A DNA stretch of 64,000 bases from Isoetes taiwanensis (Eukaryota > Streptophyta > Lycopodiopsida > Isoetales > Isoetaceae), in the NCBI GenBank assembly GCA_021234155.1, contig JAJEKV010000030.1, positions 692,901 through 756,900 of the forward strand, written 5' to 3'. Each line of letters opens with the position of its first letter. Positions within the stretch are counted from its first letter, which is position 1. The notes under the pieces were generated by a model that saw only the letters and a program-made list of their open reading frames with translations, was not told the origin of the DNA and ran no database searches. Below are positions 48,688 to 60,213 of the stretch, one piece after another. Position numbers and translations under genes: made by a program.

Positions 48688-51606
48688 TTACATTTTTCTC
48701 TTCCTCTTTTTCGTGCTACTTTGAAGAAACTCGTCAATCGTAGCTTTCAATTGTACATCAGGAATAAGCATATCTGGAGTAAGAAGAGAACGATTGAAGG
48801 GATCTGTTTGATCACTTAAAAGGTGCCTTTGGATAGTTCTTCTATCAATAGTTGCCTTCGAAGATGGCAAGATAACAGGATCCATCATCAAAGTGCATTG
48901 TATTGGATCAAGAAACTCATCTGGTATTTCTCCTAACATGGCCTCTTCAACAAGAGCTTCATCTGCCGCGGTGGTGACCTTTCCTCCAAGATCTTCAAAC
49001 CTGTTTATAGATAAGTTTCCATGTCCTTTGCTCCTTAGCAACATAATTGCCTTTGAAATCAATTCATCCCTATATGACATATTGTCGATACAAATGGCCT
49101 TTGCAAAGGTTCCATGTCTATCCCCACGTGCAATGTTTACATAGACTTGTGCAACTTGAACCAGTAATGCTTGTGGGTTAAATCCGCATTCCTTCGGTTG
49201 TTTTATGTTCAATTCTTCACCCTTGCAAACAAGTTGCAACAGAAAGTAATTGAGCATAGAAGCAACCTTTCCTACCATTTCTGGGAGGAGCAAGGAAGAA
49301 GTTATTTCCAATGTGGTATAGCATAGCATCTTAACACATTGATTAGCCCATGTCATGTAAGTCCTTGCATCCCGTTTAACTTGCTTAGCTTGCTTAACTA
49401 TCCAGACCGTTCCTCTATTTGAAGAACTTCCACTTCTTTTAACATTCGTGATATGTTGGAAGCTTGTATCCAATAAAAAGTAATGTCATTGATGAGCAGA
49501 TTCAAAAATTTCAAATAAAATTTATTTTCCTCCCTAAGCAAAGCTCTTTCCATGTCTCTTGATGGCTAGGCATTGTCCACAAATACTTTAGCAACTCACA
49601 AATTTCATGTTTAATGACGTATTTGTCATTTCCATTTCCTGCACACATTCGATGTCAACATACAACCTTAGAAGATTGGGAACAAGAAGGCACCTTGCTA
49701 GATGATGTTCTCCAAGCATTGAACTTGCTAATCTTGGATTACTGATTTCTAATAGCATCCAAGCATTAAGGACTTTAACCATTTCGCCCCAAAGCAACGG
49801 ATTTTTCACATAGCGAGGACTCCAAATAAACATCACAATGAAACTCATGGAATTATTGGGCATGATTCTATCCATGGCATTCGAACACTTGCAATAAATG
49901 TAAGGAAATCCATTGCATCTTCAATAAAATGTTCTGGAATAGAAGGAACTGCATTGGGCAACTTGCCGGAAGGGTGTCTCGGAATCCACCAAAGGGAGAC
50001 ACAAACCACTCAAACATCAACTCATAATAGGTCATTCCTAGCCTCAATATACCTGTATCCTTTAGCTGCGTTTCATAGCAATACTTATCTAACATCATTT
50101 TCTATAGTGGCCTCTGATTTCAAAATTGCTTCCTTCAATTCATGGAATTGTCCAAACTCCCTTAATGCTTTAAGCTTATTTAAAGAATCCTTCGAGTATA
50201 TATTTTTTCGTTCAAGTTCCTTTGAGCTCATACAATGCTTGAAGAAGGCCTAAATGAAGCACCCGTGCAGCAAGAAAGAAACATTCACAATCAAGTGAAT
50301 AAGTAGAAGATGTAGGTAAAGCTTCATAGAAACCAAATAAGGCATCATATTCTGAAGAATGAAGAGGGATGAATCTTTTTGATTGGAGTCCATAGATTTT
50401 ATCTTGCTCATACCATAGCTGATCTTGCTGATCTTGCGCCGAACCCTTCTTTGTTATACATTTGAACGCAATGCTTGTCAACCCATTCAGCTCAAGCCCT
50501 CAGAGGTTGCATGAATGGCTGTTAAGTTTGTAAAATTAACACGTCCATTGCTTAACACATAATTGAGGTCACCTATAACCTTTTTGAAACCTGGTCGCCT
50601 TCGAAAACGTTTTGCATAACTTGAGCATGACAACACTCAAAGTAACAAACATTCCTGTGCTTGCATTTTTGAAAAATCTACCCTTGTGTGCCGGAGATGC
50701 ATTCTTCTCAACAATGTCAGCTAGTAATTCCAAAACATGCTCTCGAAGTTTGTGGATTATCCAGCAAAGCTAGCAAGACTTTATGCAAACCATTGTATAT
50801 CTGATGCATGGTGGTCTGTATAGTACTCTTAGATGGCATATCCTCACCATAAGTTGAAGCATCTGAATTTGGAATGACATTGATGCGAAAAATGCACCTA
50901 AAAATGTTGAATTTTCTAACTCCCTTCCATTGACATGGTTTCCCTTTTGATGCCATGTTGAGTGACGTACAAGCGCCTTTTGCAGCCAATGGACACGATG
51001 AAACCAACATTTCCAAAGCAGCAAGTGGCTTTTGGAATTGGTGAAAGAAGGAATAATGCACACAAGATCCCTCAAATCTTGAAAGAATGTGTCTAAGGTT
51101 CTCCTATCAAGATGATTGAACATGTGATCCAGAAATTCAGGAGGAATAACTGCGTCTTGAAACCCTGGATCTGCTGTGTTTAGAACTACATGCAGTAGAG
51201 ATGGATGTTCATACTGGGAAAACAATCCAGGATCGCGAAAAATCTGTTCTGCACATATCACTGTCAATTCCTTAGCCTCCCTAAAGAGCTCCAATATTTC
51301 AATCCTCATCTTCTTCACATTTTGCGACTCCAATGCACACCTGTAGTGCTCTTCTACTGCACGTTTATAACATGCAACTACATACTCCAAAGGTTTATCA
51401 AACTTGGAACAAAATTTAAACCTTTCTATCAACACTCTATCTAGCAAATCCGTAGTGATAAGAAGAGGGCGACCTTCTGCATTCAACTGATATGCTAGGT
51501 CTTCTAGATAGACTAAATTCTGCTCATATAAAGATGGAGGCATAAGTGTCACCTGAAAAATCCTACGTGATACCAAGTCCACCGTCTCCTCTATTGTCAT
51601 CTGCAT
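48688..51606 (-). pseudogene. UFD2/PUB1-type ubiquitin conjugation factor E4, frameshifted copy
   Basis: E4 enzymes extend ubiquitin chains through a C-terminal U-box. Homology begins near 51606 ('MTIEETVDLVSRRIFQVTL') and runs through the N-terminal region ('LLITTDLLDRVLIERF', 'VVACYKRAVEEHYRC'). It then covers the Ufd2 core ('ECFFLAARVLHLGLLQALYELK' near 50240; 'TYYELMFEWFVSPFGGFRDTLPASCPMQF' near 50000; 'NLLRLYVDIE' near 49650; 'LLLPEMVGKVASMLNYFLLQLV' near 49280). It ends with the U-box at about 48933-48715 ('IPDEFLDPIQ...MDPVILPSS...LSDQTDPFNR'). Length is about 973 codons against roughly 1,040 in plant PUB1, so there is no room for introns. Coding text alternates between frames (51762 frame, 51061 frame and back), showing several indels. 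A retrocopy is possible, but no poly(A) trace was seen. Confidence 0.88.
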
Positions 51607-51839
51607 CCTCTTCACCGATCTGTAGAATCGGCATCTGAGGTCTGTATATAAGGGGAAAAAAAGGCTTCCTAAACCTTTTTTCGCAATCTCCCATTTGCTA
51701 TAAAGGCAACCATTTATGAAAAGGCAGCAGAAGCGAAACCTAAATGCCTTTAATACGATCAAGCAAGCTAGCAGAAAAAACTCACAGCTAAATCTCCGGC
51801 GGCTTGCAGCACTTCCGCGGAATTTCGTAACATAGCCTT

Positions 51840-51900
51840 TCTATTTTCTTTCCATGGACATGAATTTTGTCCATGGACATGAACCATGGCATTTTGTTCC
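51840..51900. repeat. Short inverted/direct CCATGGACATGAA repeats
   Basis: TCCATGGACATGAA occurs twice 25 bases apart, with CCATGG palindromes. It is a small repeat cluster with no known role. Confidence 0.5.
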
Positions 51901-51946
51901 TAGCGTGTAGAACTATTATTATATATTTAGCAGTTTGGGTTGTCGG

Positions 51947-52110
51947 TAAAGGTCAACCCCGGATGTTCCCACTAATCGATGTATGCTCGTGTTGATATGT
52001 GGGAATATACTAAAGGTCAACCCCGGATGTTCCCACTAATCGATGTATGCTCGTGTTGATATGTGGGAATATACTAGGTATATGCCCTGATGTTCCCACT
52101 AACCGACCTA
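51947..52110 (+). repeat. 64-bp tandem repeat, 2.5 copies
   Basis: Units 51947-52010 and 52011-52074 appear identical by eye; a third, partial and diverged unit follows from 52075. Each unit contains GATGTTCCCAC and GTGGGAATA, which are near-complements, so each could fold back. Confidence 0.88.
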
Positions 52111-52279
52111 AACCTAAACCTGCTGTTGCAAGTCAATAATGGAGGTCAAGATCTCTGTTCCTTGTTCCATTTCCTTCTTTTTATCCAATGTCCATAGCAA
52201 GTTTTCTCATCTTAAGGCTATCGTCCTATATACATCTCTCATATGCCTTTAATTTTGTATCGTTAACATCGGCTATGAG

Positions 52280-52720
52280 GGCGTGGGATAGTTTTACCCT
52301 TGATTGGGGGATCCCGGAGGTGGTGATCCCGTTCTCCGAGATCACCATCAGAAAAGATCCCGCCCTCCTGGTCAATAATAAACCGGCAGCTTAATGGGTT
52401 ATGCGCAGCTTTAGGGCTGATTTTCTGGGATTGAAGCTTCGGACAGCGGGCCGCTTTGATTCCTCCTTTGCTCCTACGCCCTCGATCCCATTATTCAGAC
52501 CATCCTCGAATCGGACCCCATTCGATTTGGTTGTTGGATCAAGGGAGAAAATCCCACACTAAATCGCCCCCATTTTTTCTTTCAAGGGCCAAAAAATGCG
52601 CAGCTATTCTTTAGCGATAGAAGGGGGATTCCGTCCTCAGGGATCACACGTCGTGGGGATCCTGGATCCTCAGGGATCACCTCCGGATCCCCCAATCAAG
52701 GGTAAAACTATCCCATCACA
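52280..52720. mobile_element. Complete MITE, 441 bp, 9-bp target duplication
   Basis: The inverted ends 52280-52330 and 52673-52720 match over about 48 bases with one or two indels and a few mismatches near the outer tips. Their core is TGGGATAGTTTTACCCTTG then ATTGGGGGATCC. GGCTATGAG flanks both sides (52271-52279 and 52721-52729), a 9-bp target duplication. Long inverted ends plus 9-bp duplications are the mark of Mutator-type elements, so this is a MULE-related MITE. The interior has no coding. The empty site can be read directly by joining the flanks at one copy of GGCTATGAG. High end identity suggests fairly recent activity. Confidence 0.88.
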
Positions 52721-52859
52721 GGCTATGAGTATATCTGACTTTTATTGTTTTGCATGATGAGCTTATGACCCTACATCCGCCTTCGAAGGTCATTTTATGC
52801 ATGTTCTTTATTATTGCAGAGCAAAAATTAAGTTAATGGATGGTGATGCGAGAGCATTG

Positions 52860-53030
52860 GGTGAACATGACTTTGTGCTAGGAACCCACGGGTAGGAGAC
52901 GGTTCCCCGGGAGGTGAAAGCGGCTTAGCCCCGAGGGCGTTAGCCCGAAGCGGGCTGCCCGCTGGCCCGCCGAAATTGTGACGCACCGCGGGTTACCGCA
53001 GACATGATCCACCCGGTGGGTGGGAATTTG
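52860..53030. other. GC-rich islet with nested hairpins
   Basis: A 170-bp patch far richer in GC than its surroundings. AGCGGG-CTG-CCCGCT is a perfect hairpin, and GGGCGTTAGCCC and CCGCGGGTTACCGCGG-like words are further partial palindromes. The origin is unknown; an organellar or ribosomal fragment was considered but no diagnostic sequence was recognised. Confidence 0.4.
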
Positions 53031-56000
53031 CCTTCAATGGTTTTCCCCTCGTTCTTCATCGATTTTGTTCGGTTTCAACTCGCCGGTTCGATCTTAGTAG
53101 ATTCTAAGTTCGATTTTGTTTGGTTTCAGCTCGCGAAAACTTAAAACTAAGAAAATGAAAACATCACTGAAAACTTAGAAAATGAAGAGACGCAAGAGCT
53201 TAAAACTTAAAAAATGAAAAGAAGGAATTGCAGAGCGGAATAATGCCTACAATTTTAAGCAGATGCAGTGTTAAACCCATTTCCCCTGTTTCAAGCCTTA
53301 AGAACAGTGAAACCTTGAATATTTAATCACTACAGAGCAAGAAAATGCGGATTGATTAAAGTGAAAAAGCCTTCAGATTGAAATAGAACTTGCTGCTTTT
53401 TCTTCAACGCACGGCGAGAACATGCTGCTTGCCATCACCGGATTTGAGCGCTACTAAACCCTCCCTCTGCACTTGATCTGCAAGAGAAACCACTGTTTGC
53501 CACAGCCGAAACTGTTTGCCACTGCTTGACCTCTGCTCGCCATCACCGGATGTGGGCGCCTTGCTAAATGAGCCTCTCCCCTGCAAGAGAGTTAGAAATC
53601 GCGCCTGCAAAAAAGAAGATAAACGAAGGTGGTGCTATAGCGGCGCCATCTGAAAACTGAAACCCCAAGATTATCAAAAATTAATTTACAGGGTAATAAC
53701 TAGAAATCCCCACGAACTGGTGGTTTACGAATTGTGAACATTGCATAGTGTTGGTGAATTTTATGTCGAGGTTTGATATGATTCATGTACATGTACTCGC
53801 CTCATTCTATGAATCTTTAAATTTTTGGATATGGTGTAAGAGAAGGATGGTCAAACTTCACTGCCTTTTGCCTATTAAGCTAATCTTCATCTTCATCATG
53901 ACGTGCATAGGACTGTCTGACTTGCAGCTTAACAGAGTTGGATTGAAGAAGCTTTAAGGTATTGTACGTATCTACTTTGAAGGGTAAAGTAGTTTGCAAC
54001 TTTAATATCAAGCAGATTCAATAACAAATGGAGCTTCACAATCTTCAGTAACTAGTTTTAATTTATAGCTGACAACACTTACAGAATCTTGCCTCTCATG
54101 GATATAGCTCCAAGTTATTGGTGGTGAGATCTTGTTAGCAATAGCTGTAAACCCCTTTATAGACATCATAATTGTGGCAGAAGAGATATCCCAACTTTTC
54201 TCCAGGATGGCATCATTTAAAGTTATCCAATGGCTAACGGTTCTCAAGTCCGGATGACTGAGGTTGAAAATATTCACAATGTTAAACTATCATTGGATAT
54301 AGTTTCCTTGGCATTAGGGATGCTGCTAACAAAGGTGCACTATCTTGTGGGCACTAGACAATCCTATCCATTCTTATGTCTTGGACATCTGGAAGGTGCT
54401 TCCATATGGCAGGACCACAAGGCTACTTGTCATCCCAATTGAAATTTCTGCTTCTACCTTAGAAGCTTAGAATGATATTATAAAGGGTTACAAAAGCACT
54501 TTATTTGATGGAATACAACTAAGCTATCCATGTACGGGAGACAACGGCTATATCTGTGCTTAATAATACTCATGTTTAGGCCTGAGACGCTCCTAACCAT
54601 TACACGTAAACAACCGCCATAGACGAATTAGACAGATGGAAAATATGTGGGTGTGCCTGAACCCCGCAGTATTTAGTTAGTTAGTTAGTTATAGTTTTAA
54701 TGTCATGCCACTATAAAGCATTGCTTAGGACATATGACACTTCATTCTTAGACACACATTCATCGACTTTCATTCTTAGCACATACTACATATGATGAGA
54801 GTTGCACTCACTCACTTTTCCAGCCAATAGAAAGACATAAGCTGGTATACAAGGGATATAGCCTTATCTTCATATACACTTATGATAATAAAATGCTCTA
54901 CCTTACATGTTAGACCCTAATTAAGGAAGATGTTGGCTACTGAAGCTCGGGTCCTTTCCTAAAAAGACAAGAGGTGTTACTGTGACCTAATCCCTCTGGT
55001 AGAATCTCCATCCAATCCATAAATGCTTTCATGTAGAGTTAGGCCTAGGATCTACTGATTATTGTCAGAATCCTCTACCCTTCAATCACGTAGAGAAACC
55101 GATGCAAATAACCATTACCATCCTAAGACAAGACACCAAAGCTAGCATTAAAAACCACTACAATAGAAACCAATGCGAATAGCCATTACCATATCTAAAA
55201 CTATGGAAAACTCATACAACAAACCACCACCATTTCAATAAACTATGAAATGTTAGGAAACCATCATGAATTACCACTATTGCATTAAAAAACATGCCAA
55301 AAACCATTAGCAACTCTAATAAATCATGCTTCAATAAAAAACTAGCATACATAACTGCATCTCAATTATAAAAGGCACAAGAATAAGTGGTTTTTATTAA
55401 GGATGGAAAATTTTGCATAAAAAACCACGTCAATAGTGGTTTTTTAGTGGTAACTTTTGTGTCACCTGAGCAATTTAGACTTCTCTTGCAACCGACATTG
55501 GAATTTGTCAAGCATTTTGTGACAACACATTCTTCTTTATGGGCAAATGGTTTTAAATCCATTCAACTCACAAAACACCATGCAAAGTAGGTATTTGGTT
55601 TATTTTATGGTTTCAAGATAGAATATCATATTTGAGTCTCTATATATAGCTACATATTCTACTCGGATCCATCGAACCTACAGCCCAGACCGTATGTTGG
55701 GGCCTTTGGGCACCTCTCATTTTGCTTATGGTCATTTATGATTGGGGGGCGCCTATGATTTTGAAATATGAAATATGAATTCGCTTAAGTTTTTGATGGA
55801 ATATGGAACCTCTATATGGCTTTGCATAAGGTTTTAGAATATGAAGTACGAGGGCTCGAACCTCTACCAAAATAATTCAATATCCTAATAAGACTATTTT
55901 GACCAATATAACTAGTGAACTAACGTGATTATTTTTTATTTTAAATCTTTTTTTTTGTAAATAATAATCCATTCAATTGTTTTAAGGATATGGTCTATGG

Positions 56001-56650
56001 TTTTAGGAATTGTGATTTTTACATCCATATCAAATCCCCTGAACTGCCTGTTATTGTGCTACATATTGATTCCAAAAGAACTTATTAAGAAATTGAAATA
56101 CCCCCACAACAATTATAGCCAGTAAATATGTTGATAATAAATTTCTTGTTATATGTTATCCTATAGGCCAGTTGGTCTCCGTGGACGTTAAAATCATATT
56201 CTATTCTATTCCTATTGCAAACAGAAATGGAACAAATAGAATAGAGTGAGCTCTATGGGCCATTATGTGCATCATTAGGTTTAGACCTAATGAGCACACT
56301 GTTCCAATAAAAGCGAGATGAAAACAAAAAACATGCAAATGATACCCTCGAATCCTAGAGGGTAACCCTCCATGCGCAACACCCTCTTTTGTTTGGGCAG
56401 TGGAGAGGCAGGTAAGATGAAAGATGATAGAACTCAAAAAGCAATAATAAATTTATATGTTATTGTTTGTTTATAAGTGTGTTGTTGTTCAAGGACTATG
56501 GAAGTTCTTTCTCAAAATGCTTTCCTTCTCGATGCACGTGCTAACCTTGTGGACGCATATTGGCTATGATCATGCATAAATTGTTACTTGCATATAAGTG
56601 GTTTGTTGTCAAGGATCATGGTGTAGATGTGTTTTAAGTTAATCACGAGA
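53031..56650. other. Intergenic, no gene recognised
   Basis: AT-rich. A TTAG tetramer run (about 54670-54690) and CATTACCAT-type phrases repeated near 55100-55290 (AACCATTACCAT, AACCACTAC) are the only structures. No coding motif. Confidence 0.4.
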
Positions 56651-56788
56651 AGGTGTCATAGTCATAGTTACCAAATATGGATACGGAATAGAACAGAACT
56701 GTGCTTCTAAGAATGTACAACATATTTTGTACGTGAGATTCCAAATATATTATAGATTAGGCTTTAAAACATATAGAAATGTTCAAAT

Positions 56789-56900
56789 AAAACACAAGTT
56801 TAAGTTATATGAAAATATCATAGTAGTTTTTAGAACACATAAAGAAAACACAAGTTTAAGTTATATGAAAATATCATAGTAGTTTTTAGAACACATAAAG
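56789..56900 (+). repeat. 56-bp tandem repeat, two copies
   Basis: 56789-56844 is repeated by 56845-56900 with no difference seen. Each contains CACAAGTTTAAGTTATATGA and TCATAGTAGTTTTTAGAAC. It lies inside the left end of the hAT element. Confidence 0.9.
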
Positions 56901-57199
56901 AAAACATGTAGGAAACTTGTAGAACTAATGGAGTATGTAAGGATTTGTTCTTGAATCTCGATAAGGCACACCTGGATGAGTACAAGCAAAGCGAGCAAGA
57001 AAAACATGACCAAAGTAGAAACAGAATTAGTGTGTATGTAAGGATCTATACCTGGATGAGATGAAGGTATATAATCTGGATCCACGTAACAAGTTTCATC
57101 GTCATCTATAAGTGCTCTCATAACTTCATCTTCTTCATGTCTATCACCAGCATCATCATCACCATTACTTTCTTGCTCTTGCCCAATCTCATCACTTTG

Positions 57200-59279
57200 T
57201 TATCCCACATCCTCCACTTCCCCTTCTTGAGGTTCAGGAATACTTTCTTTCTTTGCAAAGCCAATATAAGGTTCTCTTGTTGCAATTCTATGTGACTTAA
57301 GGAGCTTCAAATTTGCACTTACAAATACCAAATCCGAAGTCCTTGATGGAGTAAGTCTTACTCTTTTTCTGCTTGCAACATGACCAAACACACTAAAAAG
57401 CCTCTCGACTGGAGAAGATGAGGCACCCTGGCTAAGAATGCGAACAGCTAGTGTTTGCAATTCAGGCGTTTCTCCCCCATACTCTTCCCACCAAAGAGCC
57501 GAACCAATCTTGAAGCGGTCCACCTGTGCATCTGTACTTCCAAATCTCCCTCCTTTTGCTTTGTATATAGTATACTGCTCTCTTATTTTGCTCCTTTCAT
57601 CTGCATCCCTAACCATTCTATTGAGCACTTGGCCCCAATGTGTAGAAACTTCAGGATCTTTCCATTGCTTTTGCCCTTGATATTCCGGATCCAAATAATA
57701 TGCAGCAGCTTGGATTGGAGCATGATAATCATCATACCTTGATTTGCACAAAGAGTTTAACTCTGCCATTTTTGCGGCATCCTTCTCAATCTATCTCATG
57801 TGCTCAACCATCCTACTAAGTCCTGCATAGACCTTCCCAAGACAAGGAGCATTCCCGTCAACTAGGCATAGCATCAGGATAATGGGTTCTACAACCTCAA
57901 CATGGTGTTCAACGGCATCCCAAAAGCGTTCATCAAAAACAACTTCAGCACAAGTTTTACCTGTAGTTGATCGTAGAAGCTTTGCATTGCTTTTACAAAA
58001 TTTCTCGTCCACAAAAAGAGCTTTCAACACCCAACGCAGTTCATGTAATCTTTCAAGCATAATAAAATTGTATCCAAACCTTGTTTCACAATGCCTCAAA
58101 AGGGACTTACCATTGTGATTTTTTTGAGTGATCTTCATGAATTGTGCTTTGATTTTTGTGTGCCCATTCACAAACGTAACCAAGGCCTTCCCCTTTTGCA
58201 CCAATTCAGCTACATCCGGTAATTTACCAATATCCTTGAGCAAATTATTGAGACAATGGGCTATGCAAGGACAAAAAAATATGTGTGGATAGTCGGCCTC
58301 AATAATGGCACCAGCTTTACGGTTAGCATTCTCTCCATCTGCCACTATTTGTACAACATTGCTTGCACCAACAAACAAAATGCTTTCTTTCCGAATAGAA
58401 GCTAAGTTCTCTGCAGTCTTACCTGTTTCTGAAATATCATGAGACATAAGGAAATAACTCTTGCCTCTAGAATAGGCAATTGATGCCTCGATGTGCCTCC
58501 CTTTTTTGTCGGTCCATCCATCAAATATCAAGGAAACTCCAAAGTCAGCCCAGCCGTCTCTAACATCTTGCAATAGATCCTCAAGCTTCTTCTTCTCCCC
58601 TTCTAAATGCTTTGTACGAAGCTCCTCATATTTAGGTGGTTTATAACCAGGCCCATAATTAGCTATAGCTTCAACCATGACATGAAAGAAATTTGATCTA
58701 GCAACACGGAATGGTATATGATCATGGTAAAACCATCTAGAAACATACCTGTCAACTTCTTCCTTCTTTTATGGATCAAGTAGCCCCTTGATTTCTTGCT
58801 GCTCCAATTTTTTTCCATGACTAGATGCATGAAATAAGCGTGGAATCCCACTACTGGAAACCATTGTGCTTCTTTCAACTTCCGCATGCTCAAATTCTGT
58901 GTTATCAACTGATAGATAAGACTTAGAGTTAGATCCAATACCATATAAAGCAGCTTCTCGAGAGGCAAGTACTCTTTGTTTTCTTCCTGATGATATAGCA
59001 TCCAATTTCTTTCCTAGTTCTTGCAACTCAAGGCGCTGGGATCTGTGAACATGTCTGAACATCATTATGTTTCTCTGCCAATAAGTGTGCCCTCACTCTA
59101 TGCACGACTGATGTGCGGCTTTCATTGCAATATAGACAAATCCATGACTTATTGCTTCCTGTATTCTTCTCACTCTCAACTACCCGCACCTCTTTCCACC
59201 AATCCATTGGCCTTGGTCCTTTGGCTGCCTCACTTGTCTTCCTTTTCCTCGTCATGACAAAAGTACCTAAGATAAACAA
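57200..59279 (-). pseudogene. hAT transposase (BED finger, DUF659, dimerisation domain), inactivated
   Basis: About 690 codons on the minus strand. A BED zinc finger is at 59145-59050 ('WICLYC...VVHRVRAHLLAEKH', a C2H2-type set). A DUF659/RNase-H-like domain follows, with 'SLIFDGWTD' (first catalytic Asp), 'VADGENANRKAG' (second Asp) and 'CPCIAHCLNNLL' (Cys/His motif). A helical insertion comes next, then 'SQGASSSPVERLFSVFGHVASRKR' (catalytic Glu and hAT dimerisation domain) near 57420-57370. The true stop is at 57200. Three lesions are visible: a frameshift near 59045 after the BED finger, an in-frame stop at 58769-58771, and another at 57791-57793. All three catalytic acids remain. The few lesions suggest recent loss of function. 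Alternatively the frame change near 59045 could mark a small intron, but coding text continues without a gap. Confidence 0.9.
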
Positions 59280-59847
59280 TGAGAAACAATGAACATAGCA
59301 TTCCCAAATCCATATTTAAATAATAATCCAATTTAATCCATATCATTGATGCCATGATAGAAGGAAAAAATCAATGCCATTACAAAATAATTCTAGAACT
59401 TATGTTAACTCTATCATAAGAACAATTCACTTCATTGTTTCCACATCCATTAAACATTTGAAGTTTAATGCACTTGCTTTCCTGCTCTGGCAAGTTGCTG
59501 GTTACATGATTGTAATTTTGTCAAATAAAGAAAGATAATTAGGTGACCTGAAACTAGCAATCACAATGGATTTAAGTGTGCTGCAGATTAACAAGGGCTT
59601 CACCTCCTTAACAAGGGCAGATTAACAAGTGTGCTGTGGCTGCTCTGTCCGGCATAGCAAAGATTATAGTTCCTTCATATAATGGACAAAATTAGGGTCG
59701 TACCTGGTAGCTGCCTTTTGCAATTGAAACATGGTAAAGGCTTTCTCACTGCCGTATTATAGAAGCAAATGCCCTTCCTAAATATTCTTAAGGATTGGAG
59801 TGCAAAAGGATTGGATTCTTAAGTTTTGCATTAGCTAAGAGTCAATG

Positions 59848-60213
59848 TCAATCACTTAAGACAAAGGACAAAAATTTGAGAAAACTGCCGCTTATAATAC
59901 TAGACAAATGTGATTTGCTTTTTACACGGCATTCTCCTTTAGCCCGCCGAACCTTCACCTTATTTATGTATGCACAGATATCTCTTCTGCTGCGTAGGTT
60001 ACTCTTTACATTAGTTGACCTTTTTAACTTCAAAGATTCTGAGTGTTTGATCACCCAGGGATGAGATAAAATCTGCTCACAGGATACCCTCTTTTCTAGT
60101 TTAACTTGCATCATTGCCAAAACAAGATGCTTTGCCTCCTCTGATACAACACCAGCAGGCCAATCTAAATGTCTAACAGCTAAATCCTCACCATTGCTAA
60201 GTCTTCGAATCAC
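59848..60213 (-). pseudogene. Ser/Thr protein kinase C-lobe fragment inside the hAT element
   Basis: The minus strand reads 'NGEDLAVRHLDWPAGVVSEEAKHLVLAMMQVKLEKRVSCEQILSHPWV', then a basic tail ending at 59848. This is the last part of a CAMK/CDPK-type kinase domain: 'VSEEAKHLV..M' is subdomain X, and 'KRVSCEQILSHPW' is subdomain XI with its invariant Arg. The ATP-binding lobe and catalytic loop are absent from the element. It lies on the same strand as, and upstream of, the transposase, between it and the element's right end. The simplest reading is capture of a host exon by the transposon. Read-through as a leader or fused exon is conceivable but not shown. The exact kinase family is not determined. 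Confidence 0.7.
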
